A stretch of 32,845 nt of DNA from Bacteroidales bacterium UBA1179 (GTDB taxonomy: Bacteria > Bacteroidota > Bacteroidia > Bacteroidales > Bacteroidaceae): contig DBYT01000112.1 in the NCBI GenBank assembly GCA_002309915.1, forward strand, positions 9,204-42,048. The letters are read 5' to 3'. A model generated the notes under the pieces. That model was not told the DNA's origin, did no database searches, and saw only the letters and a list, made by a program, of their open reading frames with translations. Below are positions 24,675 to 32,845 of this stretch, piece after piece. The first letter of the stretch is position 1, and each line of letters starts with the position of its first letter. Made by a program: the position numbers and the translations under genes.

Positions 24675-27600
24675 ATGAATCTCAAAAAACATGTGTTAGG
24701 CATTCTGCTGGCAATAGCAGTGCCTGTCTGTGCCTTCGCGCAGAACGTGACTGTTAAGGGACAGGTTAAGGATGACGCAGGTGAACCGCTTGCTCTCGTC
24801 AGCATCGCTGAAAAGGGAACATCGAACGGTACCGTCACCGACTTGGATGGTAACTACTCCATCTCGGTTCCGTCAAACGCAACCCTCCAGTTTTCATTCA
24901 TGGGTTATACGACTGTTACCGAACAGGTAAACGGCCGCACAACCATCAACGTAACACTCTCCGAGGATGCTGAGCTTCTTGAGGAAATCGTCGTTATCGG
25001 TTACGGCGTTCAGAAGAAATCTGACCTGACCGGTTCCGTGACTTCAGTAAGAGCCGATGATCTGAAGAACCGCTCAACCCCGGATGCAGCCGCAGCTCTT
25101 CAGGGTAAGGCTTCCGGTATTCAGGTTGTCAATCAGTCAGGTGCTCCCGGTAAGGCTGCCGACATCCGCGTTCGTGGTTATTCATCAAACTCAGGTAACA
25201 TCGGACCTCTTTATATAGTAGACGGTCTGCAGGTTTCAAGCATCCAGTATCTGGATCCTGAAATGATCGAGTCTATCGAGGTACTGAAGGATGCTGCATC
25301 GGCAGCCATTTACGGTGCTCAGGCTGGTAACGGTGTTGTTCTGGTAACCACCAAGACCGGTGGCAAGGGCGACGGCAAGATATTCTACAACGGCCAGTTC
25401 AGTTACTCAACCCTGTCACGCAAGCTCAACACCATGCGTGCCGATGATTACATCGCTTACGGTAAGGCCAACGGTTATCTGTCAGATTCAGATCTGAACA
25501 CCTATTACGATGGAACAACCGATGTTGACTGGGGCAAGGAGATCTTTGTTCCCACATGGAGCAACCGTCAGACTGTAGGTTTCCAGGGTGGTAACGACAA
25601 GGGCAACTACTTTGTATCAATCAACAACGTTGACAACAACGGTATCTTCCGTGGCGACAAGGACGAGTACAAGCGTCTTACCATGCAGATCAACGCTGAC
25701 TATAAGATCAAGAACTGGTTGACCGTAGGTACCAACACCTCTATCGAGAAGTGGGGCACCAAGGGCGTATCAGAGCAGAATGATAACGGTTCAGCTCTCC
25801 TTTCAGCCATCACATCTTCACCTCTGTTCCCCGTTCGCGGTGACGCCAGCAAGCTGAGCGCAGCTCAGGCTACTGCTCTTGCAGAGGGCAAGAAGCTCCT
25901 CACAGATCCCGAGACCGGTCTTTACTGGACTGTTCCTCTGATCGGCGAGACTCAGTCAGGTCATCCTTACGTACAGCGTGACGCTACAGATTCAGAGAAC
26001 GGCGGTATCACCCTCCGTGGTGTTGCTTACCTGAACCTGACTCCCATCAAGGGCCTCACCTATACTTCACGTTTCGGTTATCAGGTTAACCACCAGACAC
26101 AGCACAGTTACACTGAGCCGTACTTCTCATCACCCACAATCCAGGCAACCAACTACAGTCTGTCAGCAGACGTTAACAGTGGTTACAACTACCAGTGGGA
26201 GAACTTCGTAAACTTCAACCGCACATTCGGCGACCATGAGGTTACCGCTATGGCCGGTATGTCATTCAAGGAGAGCTTCTGGGATAACATGCACGGTGAG
26301 GCTTCAGGTCCTGACATTCTCTCAGGTTACGAGCCCAACTACATCTTCCTGTCAAACGTCCTCTCAAACGAGTCAACTACCCGTTCATATCGTAACGAGC
26401 CCGGACGTTCAGCAAGCCTTTCATACTTTGGCCGTATCGGTTATGCATACGCTAACAAGTACGCTGCTCAAGTTAACTTCCGTGCCGATGCATTCGACAC
26501 ATCAAAACTTCCCGCCGACGCTCGTTGGGGTTACTTCCCCTCAGTATCTGCAGGTTGGACCATCAGCAACGAAAGCTTCATCAAGGACAACATCGACCGC
26601 GAGGTTCTGAGCTTCCTCAAGTTCCGTGGATCATGGGGTGTTAACGGTAACGTAAACGTACTTAACAACTACAAGTACAGCACCGGTGTTCTTAAGAATA
26701 AGGTATTCTACCAGTACAGCGTAGACAGCCCCACAATGACTCTGGGTTCACTGCCTTCAGGTCTGTCCAACCCCGAACTCCGTTGGGAGCGTTCAGTTCA
26801 GACTGACCTGGGTATCGACGCCCGCTTCCTTGACAACCGTCTGAGCTTGAGCATCGACTTCTATAACAAGAATACCGATGACCTGCTGGTTAATGTAAGC
26901 CCCGCCATCGAGGTCGGCGTTCCCGCCTTCCTCGAGAAGGGTATCAGCTCCAACTCAACCATCAATGCCGGTTCTATCAACAACAAGGGTCTTGAGATCG
27001 AGCTTGGCTGGCGCGACCAGATCGGTGACTTCAGCTATGAAGTTACCGGTAACACATCATTCCTCAAGAACAAGGTTACTTATCTTGAGCCCACCGTTGG
27101 TCGTCTGACCGGTCGTACAGTTCAGGGTACATTCCTGACCTCTGTCTGCGAGGAGGGTTATCCCATCTGGTACATGCTGGGTTACAAGGCCACACGTATT
27201 GATAATGAGGGTTATGCATGGTTCGCTCAGTATGATGCTGACGGCAACCAGATCGGCGAGACCAAGACTCCTAATCAGGCAACTGACCGTGTAATGATTG
27301 GTAAGGGTATTCCTGACATGACTTATGGTATCACCATCAACATGGCTTGGAAGAACTTCGACTTCTCGGTATTCGGCACAGGTGTTGCAGGTGTTGACAT
27401 CTATCCTACCGCTTTCCGTGTAGACCGTCCTTCATGTAACACATACTCATACTACTGGGAGAATTCATGGAAGAAGGCTGGCGACGAGGCTACCGCCAAG
27501 TTCCCCGCTGCTAACCACTGGAACAGCGAATCATTCAGTTCAACACTCAGTGTATTCGACGGTTCATACTTCAAGATCAAGCAGATCCAGCTGGGTTACA

Positions 27601-27800
27601 CCATTCCTAAGAGCATAACCAAGAAGTTCGCTGTAAGCAACCTCCGCGCTTATGGAATGCTGGACAACTTCATCACATTCTCAAAATACATCGGCCTCGA
27701 TCCTGAAACCGCCGGCGGCGGCACCAACGCTCTGGGCTTCGATATGGGTAACTACCCGACATCAAAGAGCATTATCTTTGGTCTTAACTTAGAGTTTTAA
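24675..27800 (+). CDS. SusC/RagA-family TonB-dependent outer-membrane transporter
   Basis: A 1041-residue importer. The signal peptide (MNLKKHVLGILLAIAVP, cut after AFA) is followed by a carboxypeptidase-regulatory-like domain (about 25-103, VKGQVKDDAGEPLALVSIAEKG) and the SusC signature EEIVVIGYGVQKKSDLTGSV (about 104-123). The plug (LQGKASGIQVVNQSG; SIEVLKDAASAAIYGAQAGNGV) precedes a 22-strand barrel ending IIFGLNLEF. With its SusD lid it imports bulky nutrients using TonB energy. No glycoside hydrolase, ECF sigma/anti-sigma pair or hybrid two-component gene is adjacent, so the substrate is open: glycan or peptide. Many U-ending codons (GGT, CGT, GCT) suggest high expression. Confidence 0.95.
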   Translation: MNLKKHVLGILLAIAVPVCAFAQNVTVKGQVKDDAGEPLALVSIAEKGTSNGTVTDLDGNYSISVPSNATLQFSFMGYTTVTEQVNGRTTINVTLSEDAELLEEIVVIGYGVQKKSDLTGSVTSVRADDLKNRSTPDAAAALQGKASGIQVVNQSGAPGKAADIRVRGYSSNSGNIGPLYIVDGLQVSSIQYLDPEMIESIEVLKDAASAAIYGAQAGNGVVLVTTKTGGKGDGKIFYNGQFSYSTLSRKLNTMRADDYIAYGKANGYLSDSDLNTYYDGTTDVDWGKEIFVPTWSNRQTVGFQGGNDKGNYFVSINNVDNNGIFRGDKDEYKRLTMQINADYKIKNWLTVGTNTSIEKWGTKGVSEQNDNGSALLSAITSSPLFPVRGDASKLSAAQATALAEGKKLLTDPETGLYWTVPLIGETQSGHPYVQRDATDSENGGITLRGVAYLNLTPIKGLTYTSRFGYQVNHQTQHSYTEPYFSSPTIQATNYSLSADVNSGYNYQWENFVNFNRTFGDHEVTAMAGMSFKESFWDNMHGEASGPDILSGYEPNYIFLSNVLSNESTTRSYRNEPGRSASLSYFGRIGYAYANKYAAQVNFRADAFDTSKLPADARWGYFPSVSAGWTISNESFIKDNIDREVLSFLKFRGSWGVNGNVNVLNNYKYSTGVLKNKVFYQYSVDSPTMTLGSLPSGLSNPELRWERSVQTDLGIDARFLDNRLSLSIDFYNKNTDDLLVNVSPAIEVGVPAFLEKGISSNSTINAGSINNKGLEIELGWRDQIGDFSYEVTGNTSFLKNKVTYLEPTVGRLTGRTVQGTFLTSVCEEGYPIWYMLGYKATRIDNEGYAWFAQYDADGNQIGETKTPNQATDRVMIGKGIPDMTYGITINMAWKNFDFSVFGTGVAGVDIYPTAFRVDRPSCNTYSYYWENSWKKAGDEATAKFPAANHWNSESFSSTLSVFDGSYFKIKQIQLGYTIPKSITKKFAVSNLRAYGMLDNFITFSKYIGLDPETAGGGTNALGFDMGNYPTSKSIIFGLNLEF

Positions 27801-27819
27801 TTAAATGAGCTATTTGAAT

Positions 27820-29628
27820 ATGAAAAAGATATTTATCGCTTTGTCCGTTGTCTGCGCCGGCTGGATGCTTTCCGGTTGTGAGGACAGACTGAATATTCAA
27901 CAGCACAGCGTTTCTGCCATTGAGGATTTCTACAAGACTGACGCCGACGCTGAAGCTGCCCTGGTCAACGTGTACTATACCGCTGGCCGCTGGTACTCCA
28001 ACAGTATGTATCTGGAGTCAGGTTGGAATGAGTGCAACCTGATCAACCCCTGGGAGTATGCATCTGATGATATCTTCTCAGCAGGTGAGAACAAGCAGGA
28101 TGGTGTTGAGGGTAACCAGATCAACGGTTTCTGGCTGGATGCCAACCAGGTTGTTGTAACCGGTGCCTATCAGGCTTACTACATGATCATCGAGTCTGCA
28201 AACCTTGTTATCGACCATTTCAAGGATAGCCAGTCTGCAACTGCAAAACGTTGCGTAGCCGAGGCAAGAGTAATGCGTGCTTATGCACACTTCCTCCTTG
28301 GCGCAGGTTGGGGAACTCCTCCTATCGTAGACCACTGCCTTACCGGTGCTGACCGTCCGGGCAACTCTGCTTCACAGGAGGCCGTATTCCAGTTCGTAGT
28401 TGACGATTGCGACGCCGCTCTTGCTACAGGTGCTCTGAAATCAAAGGACAGCAAGACTGACAAGGACCGTTCAATCATCGTTACCGCTGAGTATGCAAAG
28501 GCTGTAAAGGCTAAGGCTCTCATGTTCATGGGCAGGTATGCAGATGCCAGAAACGTCCTGAAGGAGGTTATCAATTCAGGCCTGTATGAGCTTGTTGATC
28601 CTGAGGATATGAGCAAGCTGTATCACTACTCAGGTCGTGGTAACAAGGAGAGCCTCTTCGAGCTCAACCTGGTTTACGACGCAACCGTAAGTGACTACTA
28701 CTGGCGTGCACAGCCTAACTTCATCCAGCTGTGGGGATGGCGTTTCTCAAGGATCAACAAGCCCAACGGCGAAGGTTCAGAGCTTGCTCAGGCCAAGGAC
28801 GGCTGGGGCTGGTGCAATCCTTCAAAGAAGTTCGTTGATGCCCTTATCGCTAACGATGGTATGAATTCAGCTCGTCGTAAGGCTTGGATCAAGAGCTATG
28901 ATGAGATTCTGTATGATATGCCTTATCAGAGTGACAAGTATGAGATCGACTGGACAACCGGTAGTCTGAAGACTGATGCTGACGGTAACTTCATCGAGCG
29001 TACCACTCCTATCACTCTTGCAGAGAAGCAGAAAGACCCGACACGTGGTATCAAGTCTGCAGACGGTGTTTACGGTAACGTAGGTTACTTCATGTGGAAG
29101 CGCATGTTCCGTGCTGAGGACTATGCTGCCAACGGTGAGACACAGTGGAACCTTGTTATGATGCGTTATGCTGAGGTTCTCCTTATGTACGCTGAGTGCT
29201 GCGCTCAGACCAGTGAGGCAACTGATGATGCCGACGGTCTTGCAAAGCTGCTCTTGGTTCAGCAGCGTGCCCAGGCCGCTCACCAGTCAACCGCTCTGAC
29301 CCTCGCTGAGGTACAGAACGAGAAGTTCCTGGAGTGCTGGCTTGAGGGTACCCGTTTCATGGACCTTGTACGTTGGGGTATTGCTGACGTAGAGCTTGCC
29401 AACAACGGTAAGTATCTGCCCAACCTGGTTGACACCAAGTTGGCTGCCGATGCTGCAGGTAACACTCATGACAGTCCTCACGCATGGACTATCGACGAGA
29501 GCGATGCCGACTGGTGCACCAAGGCTCACCCGGGCATGGGCTTCCAGAAGGGCAAGCACGAGTTGTTCCCGTTCCCGTTCAAGGAGTTGAATGTCAACCC
29601 GAACCTGAACCAGAACCCTGGATATTGA
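27820..29628 (+). CDS. SusD/RagB-family surface nutrient-binding lipoprotein
   Basis: A 602-residue lipoprotein that closes over the SusC barrel as a hinged lid. The start at 27820 gives MKKIFIALSV and lipobox LSGC with Cys20; an ATG five codons earlier is also in frame. The next residues, Glu-Asp, are acidic as expected for the Bacteroidetes surface-export signal. SusD-like helical repeats follow (DADAEAALVNVYYTAGRWY; RCVAEARVMRAYAHFLL; YAKAVKAKALMFMGRYADA). The C-terminal block FPFPFKELNVNPNLNQNPGY is diagnostic. Many surface-capable Trp and Tyr residues are present, so the ligand is uncertain. It lies 19 bases after susC and is followed by a strong terminator. Confidence 0.95.
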   Translation: MKKIFIALSVVCAGWMLSGCEDRLNIQQHSVSAIEDFYKTDADAEAALVNVYYTAGRWYSNSMYLESGWNECNLINPWEYASDDIFSAGENKQDGVEGNQINGFWLDANQVVVTGAYQAYYMIIESANLVIDHFKDSQSATAKRCVAEARVMRAYAHFLLGAGWGTPPIVDHCLTGADRPGNSASQEAVFQFVVDDCDAALATGALKSKDSKTDKDRSIIVTAEYAKAVKAKALMFMGRYADARNVLKEVINSGLYELVDPEDMSKLYHYSGRGNKESLFELNLVYDATVSDYYWRAQPNFIQLWGWRFSRINKPNGEGSELAQAKDGWGWCNPSKKFVDALIANDGMNSARRKAWIKSYDEILYDMPYQSDKYEIDWTTGSLKTDADGNFIERTTPITLAEKQKDPTRGIKSADGVYGNVGYFMWKRMFRAEDYAANGETQWNLVMMRYAEVLLMYAECCAQTSEATDDADGLAKLLLVQQRAQAAHQSTALTLAEVQNEKFLECWLEGTRFMDLVRWGIADVELANNGKYLPNLVDTKLAADAAGNTHDSPHAWTIDESDADWCTKAHPGMGFQKGKHELFPFPFKELNVNPNLNQNPGY

Positions 29629-29650
29629 TTCTTTTCAATTCCAACATAAT

Positions 29651-29684
29651 GAGGGAGTGGCGCTTTGCCACTCTCTCTTTTTTT
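29651..29684 (+). terminator. susCD terminator
   Basis: GAGGGAGTGGC (29651-29661) pairs with GCCACTCTCTC (29667-29677) with one G-T wobble around a five-base loop, followed by seven T. It lies 22 bases after the SusD stop. Confidence 0.92.
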
Positions 29685-29694
29685 ATTAACTTCG
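29664..29694 (+). promoter_or_regulatory. Promoter of the DUF6057 gene, nested in the susCD terminator
   Basis: TTTG at 29664-29667 lies in the loop of the terminator hairpin. After 19 bases comes TAACTTCG (29687-29694), one base from TAxxTTTG. The predicted transcript would start at about 29699-29702, giving almost no leader. Confidence 0.55.
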
Positions 29695-29697
29695 CTG

Positions 29698-31113
29698 ATG
29701 TATATGAAACTCAATAATCGCAACATCAACAGCCTGGCCGCAATACTTGCATTTCTGGCGGCTTACTGCTTTTTCCAGTTTGCATACCCCTACCATCTGA
29801 TTCGCCGCGAGCAGTTGACCCTGTTCCTCTTTGATTGGGATTACATCCTCCAGACCTATCACGGCACCGGCTGGCTGGCTGCATTCACAAGCGATTTCAT
29901 TGAGCAGTTCTTCCACCTTCCGGTCATCGGCCCCGTAACGGTTTCCCTTTTGCTTACCGCTATCGGAAGCGTAACATACCGCATTTGCAGCAAGTTTCTG
30001 AATCACAGGATATCGCTGGCCGTTGCTGCGATAGTATTCCTGTGGGCATTCTTGCGTGAGACCGATAACCTTTATATCACCCGATACACGGTAGTATTCC
30101 TGGGATACATATCACTGCTTCTGGCAGCACTGCAGTTCGGCAAGGGCTGGCGGAAAGCAGCCGCTGCGGCAGTGTTCATGGCATTCGGAGTATGGACGCT
30201 GGGAACGCCTATAAATCAGTATTACGGAAGGTTTTTCGGTACTCCCCAGGTCAAATATGACAGGATGATAGGCCTTGACGCCGAGGTGGCGCGCGAGAAT
30301 TGGGACAAGGTACTCAAACTGTCTGAGAAGGACCTCTATATGGTCGAGGCAAGTTACTGCTACAATCTGGCCCATGCCATGAAAGGCAATCTGGGACAGA
30401 CCCTGTTTGACCACTCTCAGGGCGGCGAGTCCACCCTACTCCTGCGTGTATCGACCGAGAAATCCCCCTTCTCCAACTGTCTGGCCGGCGAGGCCTGGTA
30501 CCAGTTGGGCTGCATGACCGTTGCCGAGCAGGCCGCCATAATCGCATTGCAGGCATCGCCCAAACATACCGGCGCAAGGTACATCAAGCGCCTGGCTCAG
30601 GTCAACATCATCTCATCACAGGATGCCGCCGCACTCAAGTATCTAAATATGCTCACCAAGACCCTCTTCTACCGCAAATGGGCCAAGAGCATGATACCCG
30701 GAGCCCAGAGCGAATCCGTAAAAGAAAAGATTGCCCAAGCCCGTTCCCGACTGGCCGTGACCGATTTCGTACACCATTCATCCGAGACCCGTTCCATCCT
30801 GCTAGGACTGCTTGAGGCCAACCCAGACAACCAGGTTGCCCGCACCTACCTGCTCTGCATAGACCTGATGCGCTATGACCTGGACCAGTTCATGGAGGAC
30901 TACACCCCGCGTATGATCAAGGCCCACGTCTATCAGGAGGCCGTGCTCATATGGCTCAGCCAGAACGACAGGATGACTGATCAGAACACCGCCAGATACG
31001 GCATTGACAACACCTTGGTCAGCAGGATGCAGTATTTCTTCCGCACACCCGAGAAATACCCAAACACCTACTGGTACTATTATCTGAACGCATTAGAAGA
31101 GAGCGCCCAATGA
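29698..31113 (+). CDS. DUF6057-family membrane protein
   Basis: A 471-residue protein. About 5-6 hydrophobic segments lie in the first 190 residues (SLAAILAFLAAYCFFQFAY; VIGPVTVSLLLTAIG; ISLAVAAIVFLWAFL; YTVVFLGYISLLLAALQF; AAAAAVFMAFGVWTLG). A helical, TPR-like soluble half follows (AEVARENWDKVLKLSEKD; GEAWYQLGCMTVAEQAAIIAL; LLGLLEANPDNQVARTYLLCI). The arrangement fits DUF6057, a Bacteroidetes family of unknown function. Start choice: ATG 29698, or ATG 29704 two codons later; the predicted promoter leaves almost no leader. Its stop overlaps the next ATG (ATGA). The role is unknown; the next gene is its likely partner. Confidence 0.7.
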   Translation: MYMKLNNRNINSLAAILAFLAAYCFFQFAYPYHLIRREQLTLFLFDWDYILQTYHGTGWLAAFTSDFIEQFFHLPVIGPVTVSLLLTAIGSVTYRICSKFLNHRISLAVAAIVFLWAFLRETDNLYITRYTVVFLGYISLLLAALQFGKGWRKAAAAAVFMAFGVWTLGTPINQYYGRFFGTPQVKYDRMIGLDAEVARENWDKVLKLSEKDLYMVEASYCYNLAHAMKGNLGQTLFDHSQGGESTLLLRVSTEKSPFSNCLAGEAWYQLGCMTVAEQAAIIALQASPKHTGARYIKRLAQVNIISSQDAAALKYLNMLTKTLFYRKWAKSMIPGAQSESVKEKIAQARSRLAVTDFVHHSSETRSILLGLLEANPDNQVARTYLLCIDLMRYDLDQFMEDYTPRMIKAHVYQEAVLIWLSQNDRMTDQNTARYGIDNTLVSRMQYFFRTPEKYPNTYWYYYLNALEESAQ

Positions 31114-32567
31114 GAAAGTTTATATCGGCCATCATAACAGCCCTGTTACTCTTAAGTTGTGCAGGCCCGGATGCAAGCGTTGCAGTTGACGGCAGCCAGG
31201 GACCGCTTGTGATCTACCCCGATTACAAGGAGGTCACCATACCGTCCAATATCGCCCCACTCAATTTCCGCTACGCCATGAACGGCATAGACAAGGCCGT
31301 AACCACCTTCACCATCGGCTCCCGCTCCGTAACCATCAAAGGCACCGAGGTTGAGTGGTCCCTGCGTAAATGGAAATCCTTCCTGGCCGATGCCGCCGGA
31401 AACACCATAACCGTCAAGGCCCAGGCCACAGTTGACGGCAAGACCGTAACCGATGCCTGGTCCATATACGTAAGTCCCGATGATATAGACGGTTACCTGA
31501 CCTACCGCCTCATAGAGCCCTCATATCAGATGTACAACGAGGTCTCCATCATGGAACGCTGCATCGAGAACTTTGACGAGACCGTAATCTGTGACTACAA
31601 ACGCACCGACAACGCCTGCATGAACTGCCACATCCACGGCCAGGGACGCGGCGATTTGTCCATGTATTACATACGCGGCCCGCACGGAGGAGCCATCCTG
31701 AACCGCGACGGCAAACTGCGCAAACTCACCCTCAACGCCCCCGGAATGCTCTCCGGCACCGTTTACGGCGAGTTGCACCCATCGGGCCGTTTCGGCGTAT
31801 TCTCCACCAACATCATCCTGCCCAGCTTCCACGCCGTTGCAGGCAAGCGAATGGAGGTGTATGACAGCGCATCGGACCTGACTGTGGCCGATTTTGACAA
31901 CAATCAGATGATCAACCTGCCGCATGTAGCACGCGCCGACAAATTCGAGACATTCCCCTGCTTCTCGGCCGACGGTAAATCAGTATTCTGGTGTGTGGCC
32001 GATACCTTCCCGCTGCCGCAGGAGATTGAGAGCGTCAGGTACTCACTTGTACGCGCCGATTTTGATACTGAAAACGGACATATAGGCACGCAGATTGACA
32101 CCATCTGGAACGGGCAGGCTGCGGGTGCATCGGCCTGTCATCCCAAGGCGTCGCCCGACGGCCGCTGGCTCATGTTCACCGTAGCCGAATACGGTACATT
32201 CCCCATATTCCATACCGAGTCCACCCTTTATCTGGCAGACCTTCAGACGGGCCGGATTACGGCCATGGAGAGCATAAAAGGCAACAAATCAGACACATAT
32301 CACAGCTGGTCATCCAACAGCCGCTGGTTCGTGTTTGCCAGCAAACGAGGCGACGGTCAGTACGGAAAACCCTACTTCTGCCACATAGACGCAGATGGAA
32401 ATCTGACAAAACCGTTCGTGCTCCCGCAAAAGAGTTCACGTTTCTACCTCTATAACCTGAAGTCATTCAATGTACCGGATCTGGGCAGCGCCTCAACCGG
32501 CATGACCGCACGTGATGCACGCATCATGTTCCGCCTGCCCAGCGAGCCATTCAGCCAAGCCAAGTAA
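31110..32567 (+). CDS. CxxCH-containing, PD40/TolB-like propeller lipoprotein
   Basis: A 485-residue lipoprotein. The signal peptide MRKFISAIITALLLL ends in LLSC with Cys17. A beta-sandwich-like region (about 30-125) is followed by C170-M-N-C173-H174, the covalent heme-attachment motif of c-type cytochromes. PD40/TolB-like propeller blades fill the rest (GELHPSGRFGVFSTN; PCFSADGKSVFWCVAD; PKASPDGRWLMFTVAEY; HSWSSNSRWFVFASKRG). The residues after Cys17 are only weakly acidic, so surface exposure is uncertain. Similar Bacteroides proteins are annotated as TolB-like or cytochrome c biogenesis proteins. I do not know its function. Coupled to the DUF6057 gene by a 4-base overlap, and followed after six bases by the phosphatase gene. 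Confidence 0.72.
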   Translation: MRKFISAIITALLLLSCAGPDASVAVDGSQGPLVIYPDYKEVTIPSNIAPLNFRYAMNGIDKAVTTFTIGSRSVTIKGTEVEWSLRKWKSFLADAAGNTITVKAQATVDGKTVTDAWSIYVSPDDIDGYLTYRLIEPSYQMYNEVSIMERCIENFDETVICDYKRTDNACMNCHIHGQGRGDLSMYYIRGPHGGAILNRDGKLRKLTLNAPGMLSGTVYGELHPSGRFGVFSTNIILPSFHAVAGKRMEVYDSASDLTVADFDNNQMINLPHVARADKFETFPCFSADGKSVFWCVADTFPLPQEIESVRYSLVRADFDTENGHIGTQIDTIWNGQAAGASACHPKASPDGRWLMFTVAEYGTFPIFHTESTLYLADLQTGRITAMESIKGNKSDTYHSWSSNSRWFVFASKRGDGQYGKPYFCHIDADGNLTKPFVLPQKSSRFYLYNLKSFNVPDLGSASTGMTARDARIMFRLPSEPFSQAK

Positions 32568-32573
32568 ATACTC

Positions 32574-32845
32574 ATGGAAAAGAAAAGGATCATATTTGTC
32601 TGTCACGGCAACATCTGTCGTTCCCCCATGGCAGAGTTCATCTTCAAGGACAAAATCCGCTCACGGGGCTTAAATGAGCAGTTCTACGTGGAATCGGCGG
32701 CCGTATCGACCGAGGAGATCGGCAACTCCATCTACCCGCCCGCCAAGCGCTGTCTCAATGCCCACGGCATCCCGTTTGACACCTCCAAGACCGCCCGCCA
32801 GATAACCCGCGCCGATTATGACCGTTTTGACCTGATAATCTGCAT
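32574..32845 (+). CDS. Low-molecular-weight protein tyrosine phosphatase, 3'-truncated by the window edge
   Basis: The first 90 residues are visible, from MEKKRIIFVC. The phosphatase P-loop C10-HGNIC-R16-S is complete (C-x5-R), with the family's CHGNICRSPMAE block followed by an SxxVSTEEIGN segment and ADYDRFDLIIC. The general-acid Asp near the C-terminus lies beyond the window. Such enzymes dephosphorylate tyrosine residues, in bacteria often on exopolysaccharide kinases, or arginine residues. The six-base gap to the lipoprotein gene puts it in the DUF6057 operon. No capsule gene is visible here. Confidence 0.9.
   Translation, partial: MEKKRIIFVCHGNICRSPMAEFIFKDKIRSRGLNEQFYVESAAVSTEEIGNSIYPPAKRCLNAHGIPFDTSKTARQITRADYDRFDLIIC

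Noticed and set aside
29665..29697. Upstream extension of the DUF6057 protein from a TTG codon
   Set aside because: The extension would be encoded by the terminator stem and T-run and precede the predicted transcription start.

Overview
This window comes from a member of the order Bacteroidales. Three things support that. The gene order bamD - omega-like RNA polymerase subunit - DUF4293 is typical of the group. A SusC/SusD pair is present together with a PorT-like barrel, a DUF3078 protein and a DUF6057 protein. Upstream regions repeatedly carry the Bacteroidetes promoter signature, a -7 box TAxxTTTG (or TTCG) with a -33 TTG/TTTG about 19-20 bp upstream, and Shine-Dalgarno sequences are largely absent. 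The genus cannot be fixed from the sequence alone.

Layout. 1-4.8 kb: the 3' part of a periplasmic-binding receptor gene, a PorT-like barrel gene, then a reverse-strand cluster bamD / omega / DUF4293 and a C69 dipeptidase gene. 4.8-12.5 kb: mostly housekeeping genes (C_GCAxxG redox protein, uvrB, purU, an SDR, a DUF3078 outer-membrane protein, yidC). 12.5-18.3 kb: a membrane-anchored AraC regulator whose gene overlaps an S9 dipeptidyl-peptidase gene, then a complete three-domain DsbD and a flavin reductase. 18.3-21 kb: an RluA-type pseudouridine synthase, a 436-bp intergenic region holding two forward promoter-hairpin-terminator units that look like independent small RNA genes, and a second membrane AraC regulator. 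21-24.3 kb: aminopeptidase P and NADP-type glutamate dehydrogenase. 24.3-32.8 kb, forward strand: a susCD pair with a long structured leader, a strong terminator, and then a second unit (DUF6057 membrane protein, CxxCH/PD40 lipoprotein, low-molecular-weight tyrosine phosphatase cut by the window end).

How the genes work together. Much of the metabolic content fits a peptide- and amino-acid-using anaerobe: C69 dipeptidase, S9 peptidase, aminopeptidase P and glutamate dehydrogenase, beside an outer-membrane nutrient importer with no carbohydrate-active enzyme next to it. A peptide substrate for this SusCD pair is therefore possible but unproven. Envelope biogenesis (BamD, YidC, DsbD and several barrels) is the second theme.

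Most worth a second look: the two tandem small RNA candidates at 19.3-19.65 kb; the susCD leader with an operator-like palindrome inside its promoter; the promoter of the DUF6057 gene, which is nested in the susD terminator; the DUF6057/CxxCH-PD40 pair, whose function I cannot name; a heptanucleotide repeat that supplies both a stop codon and the next gene's translation-start region; and a 16-bp inverted repeat next to an AraC promoter. No tRNA, rRNA, CRISPR array, insertion sequence or prophage was seen.
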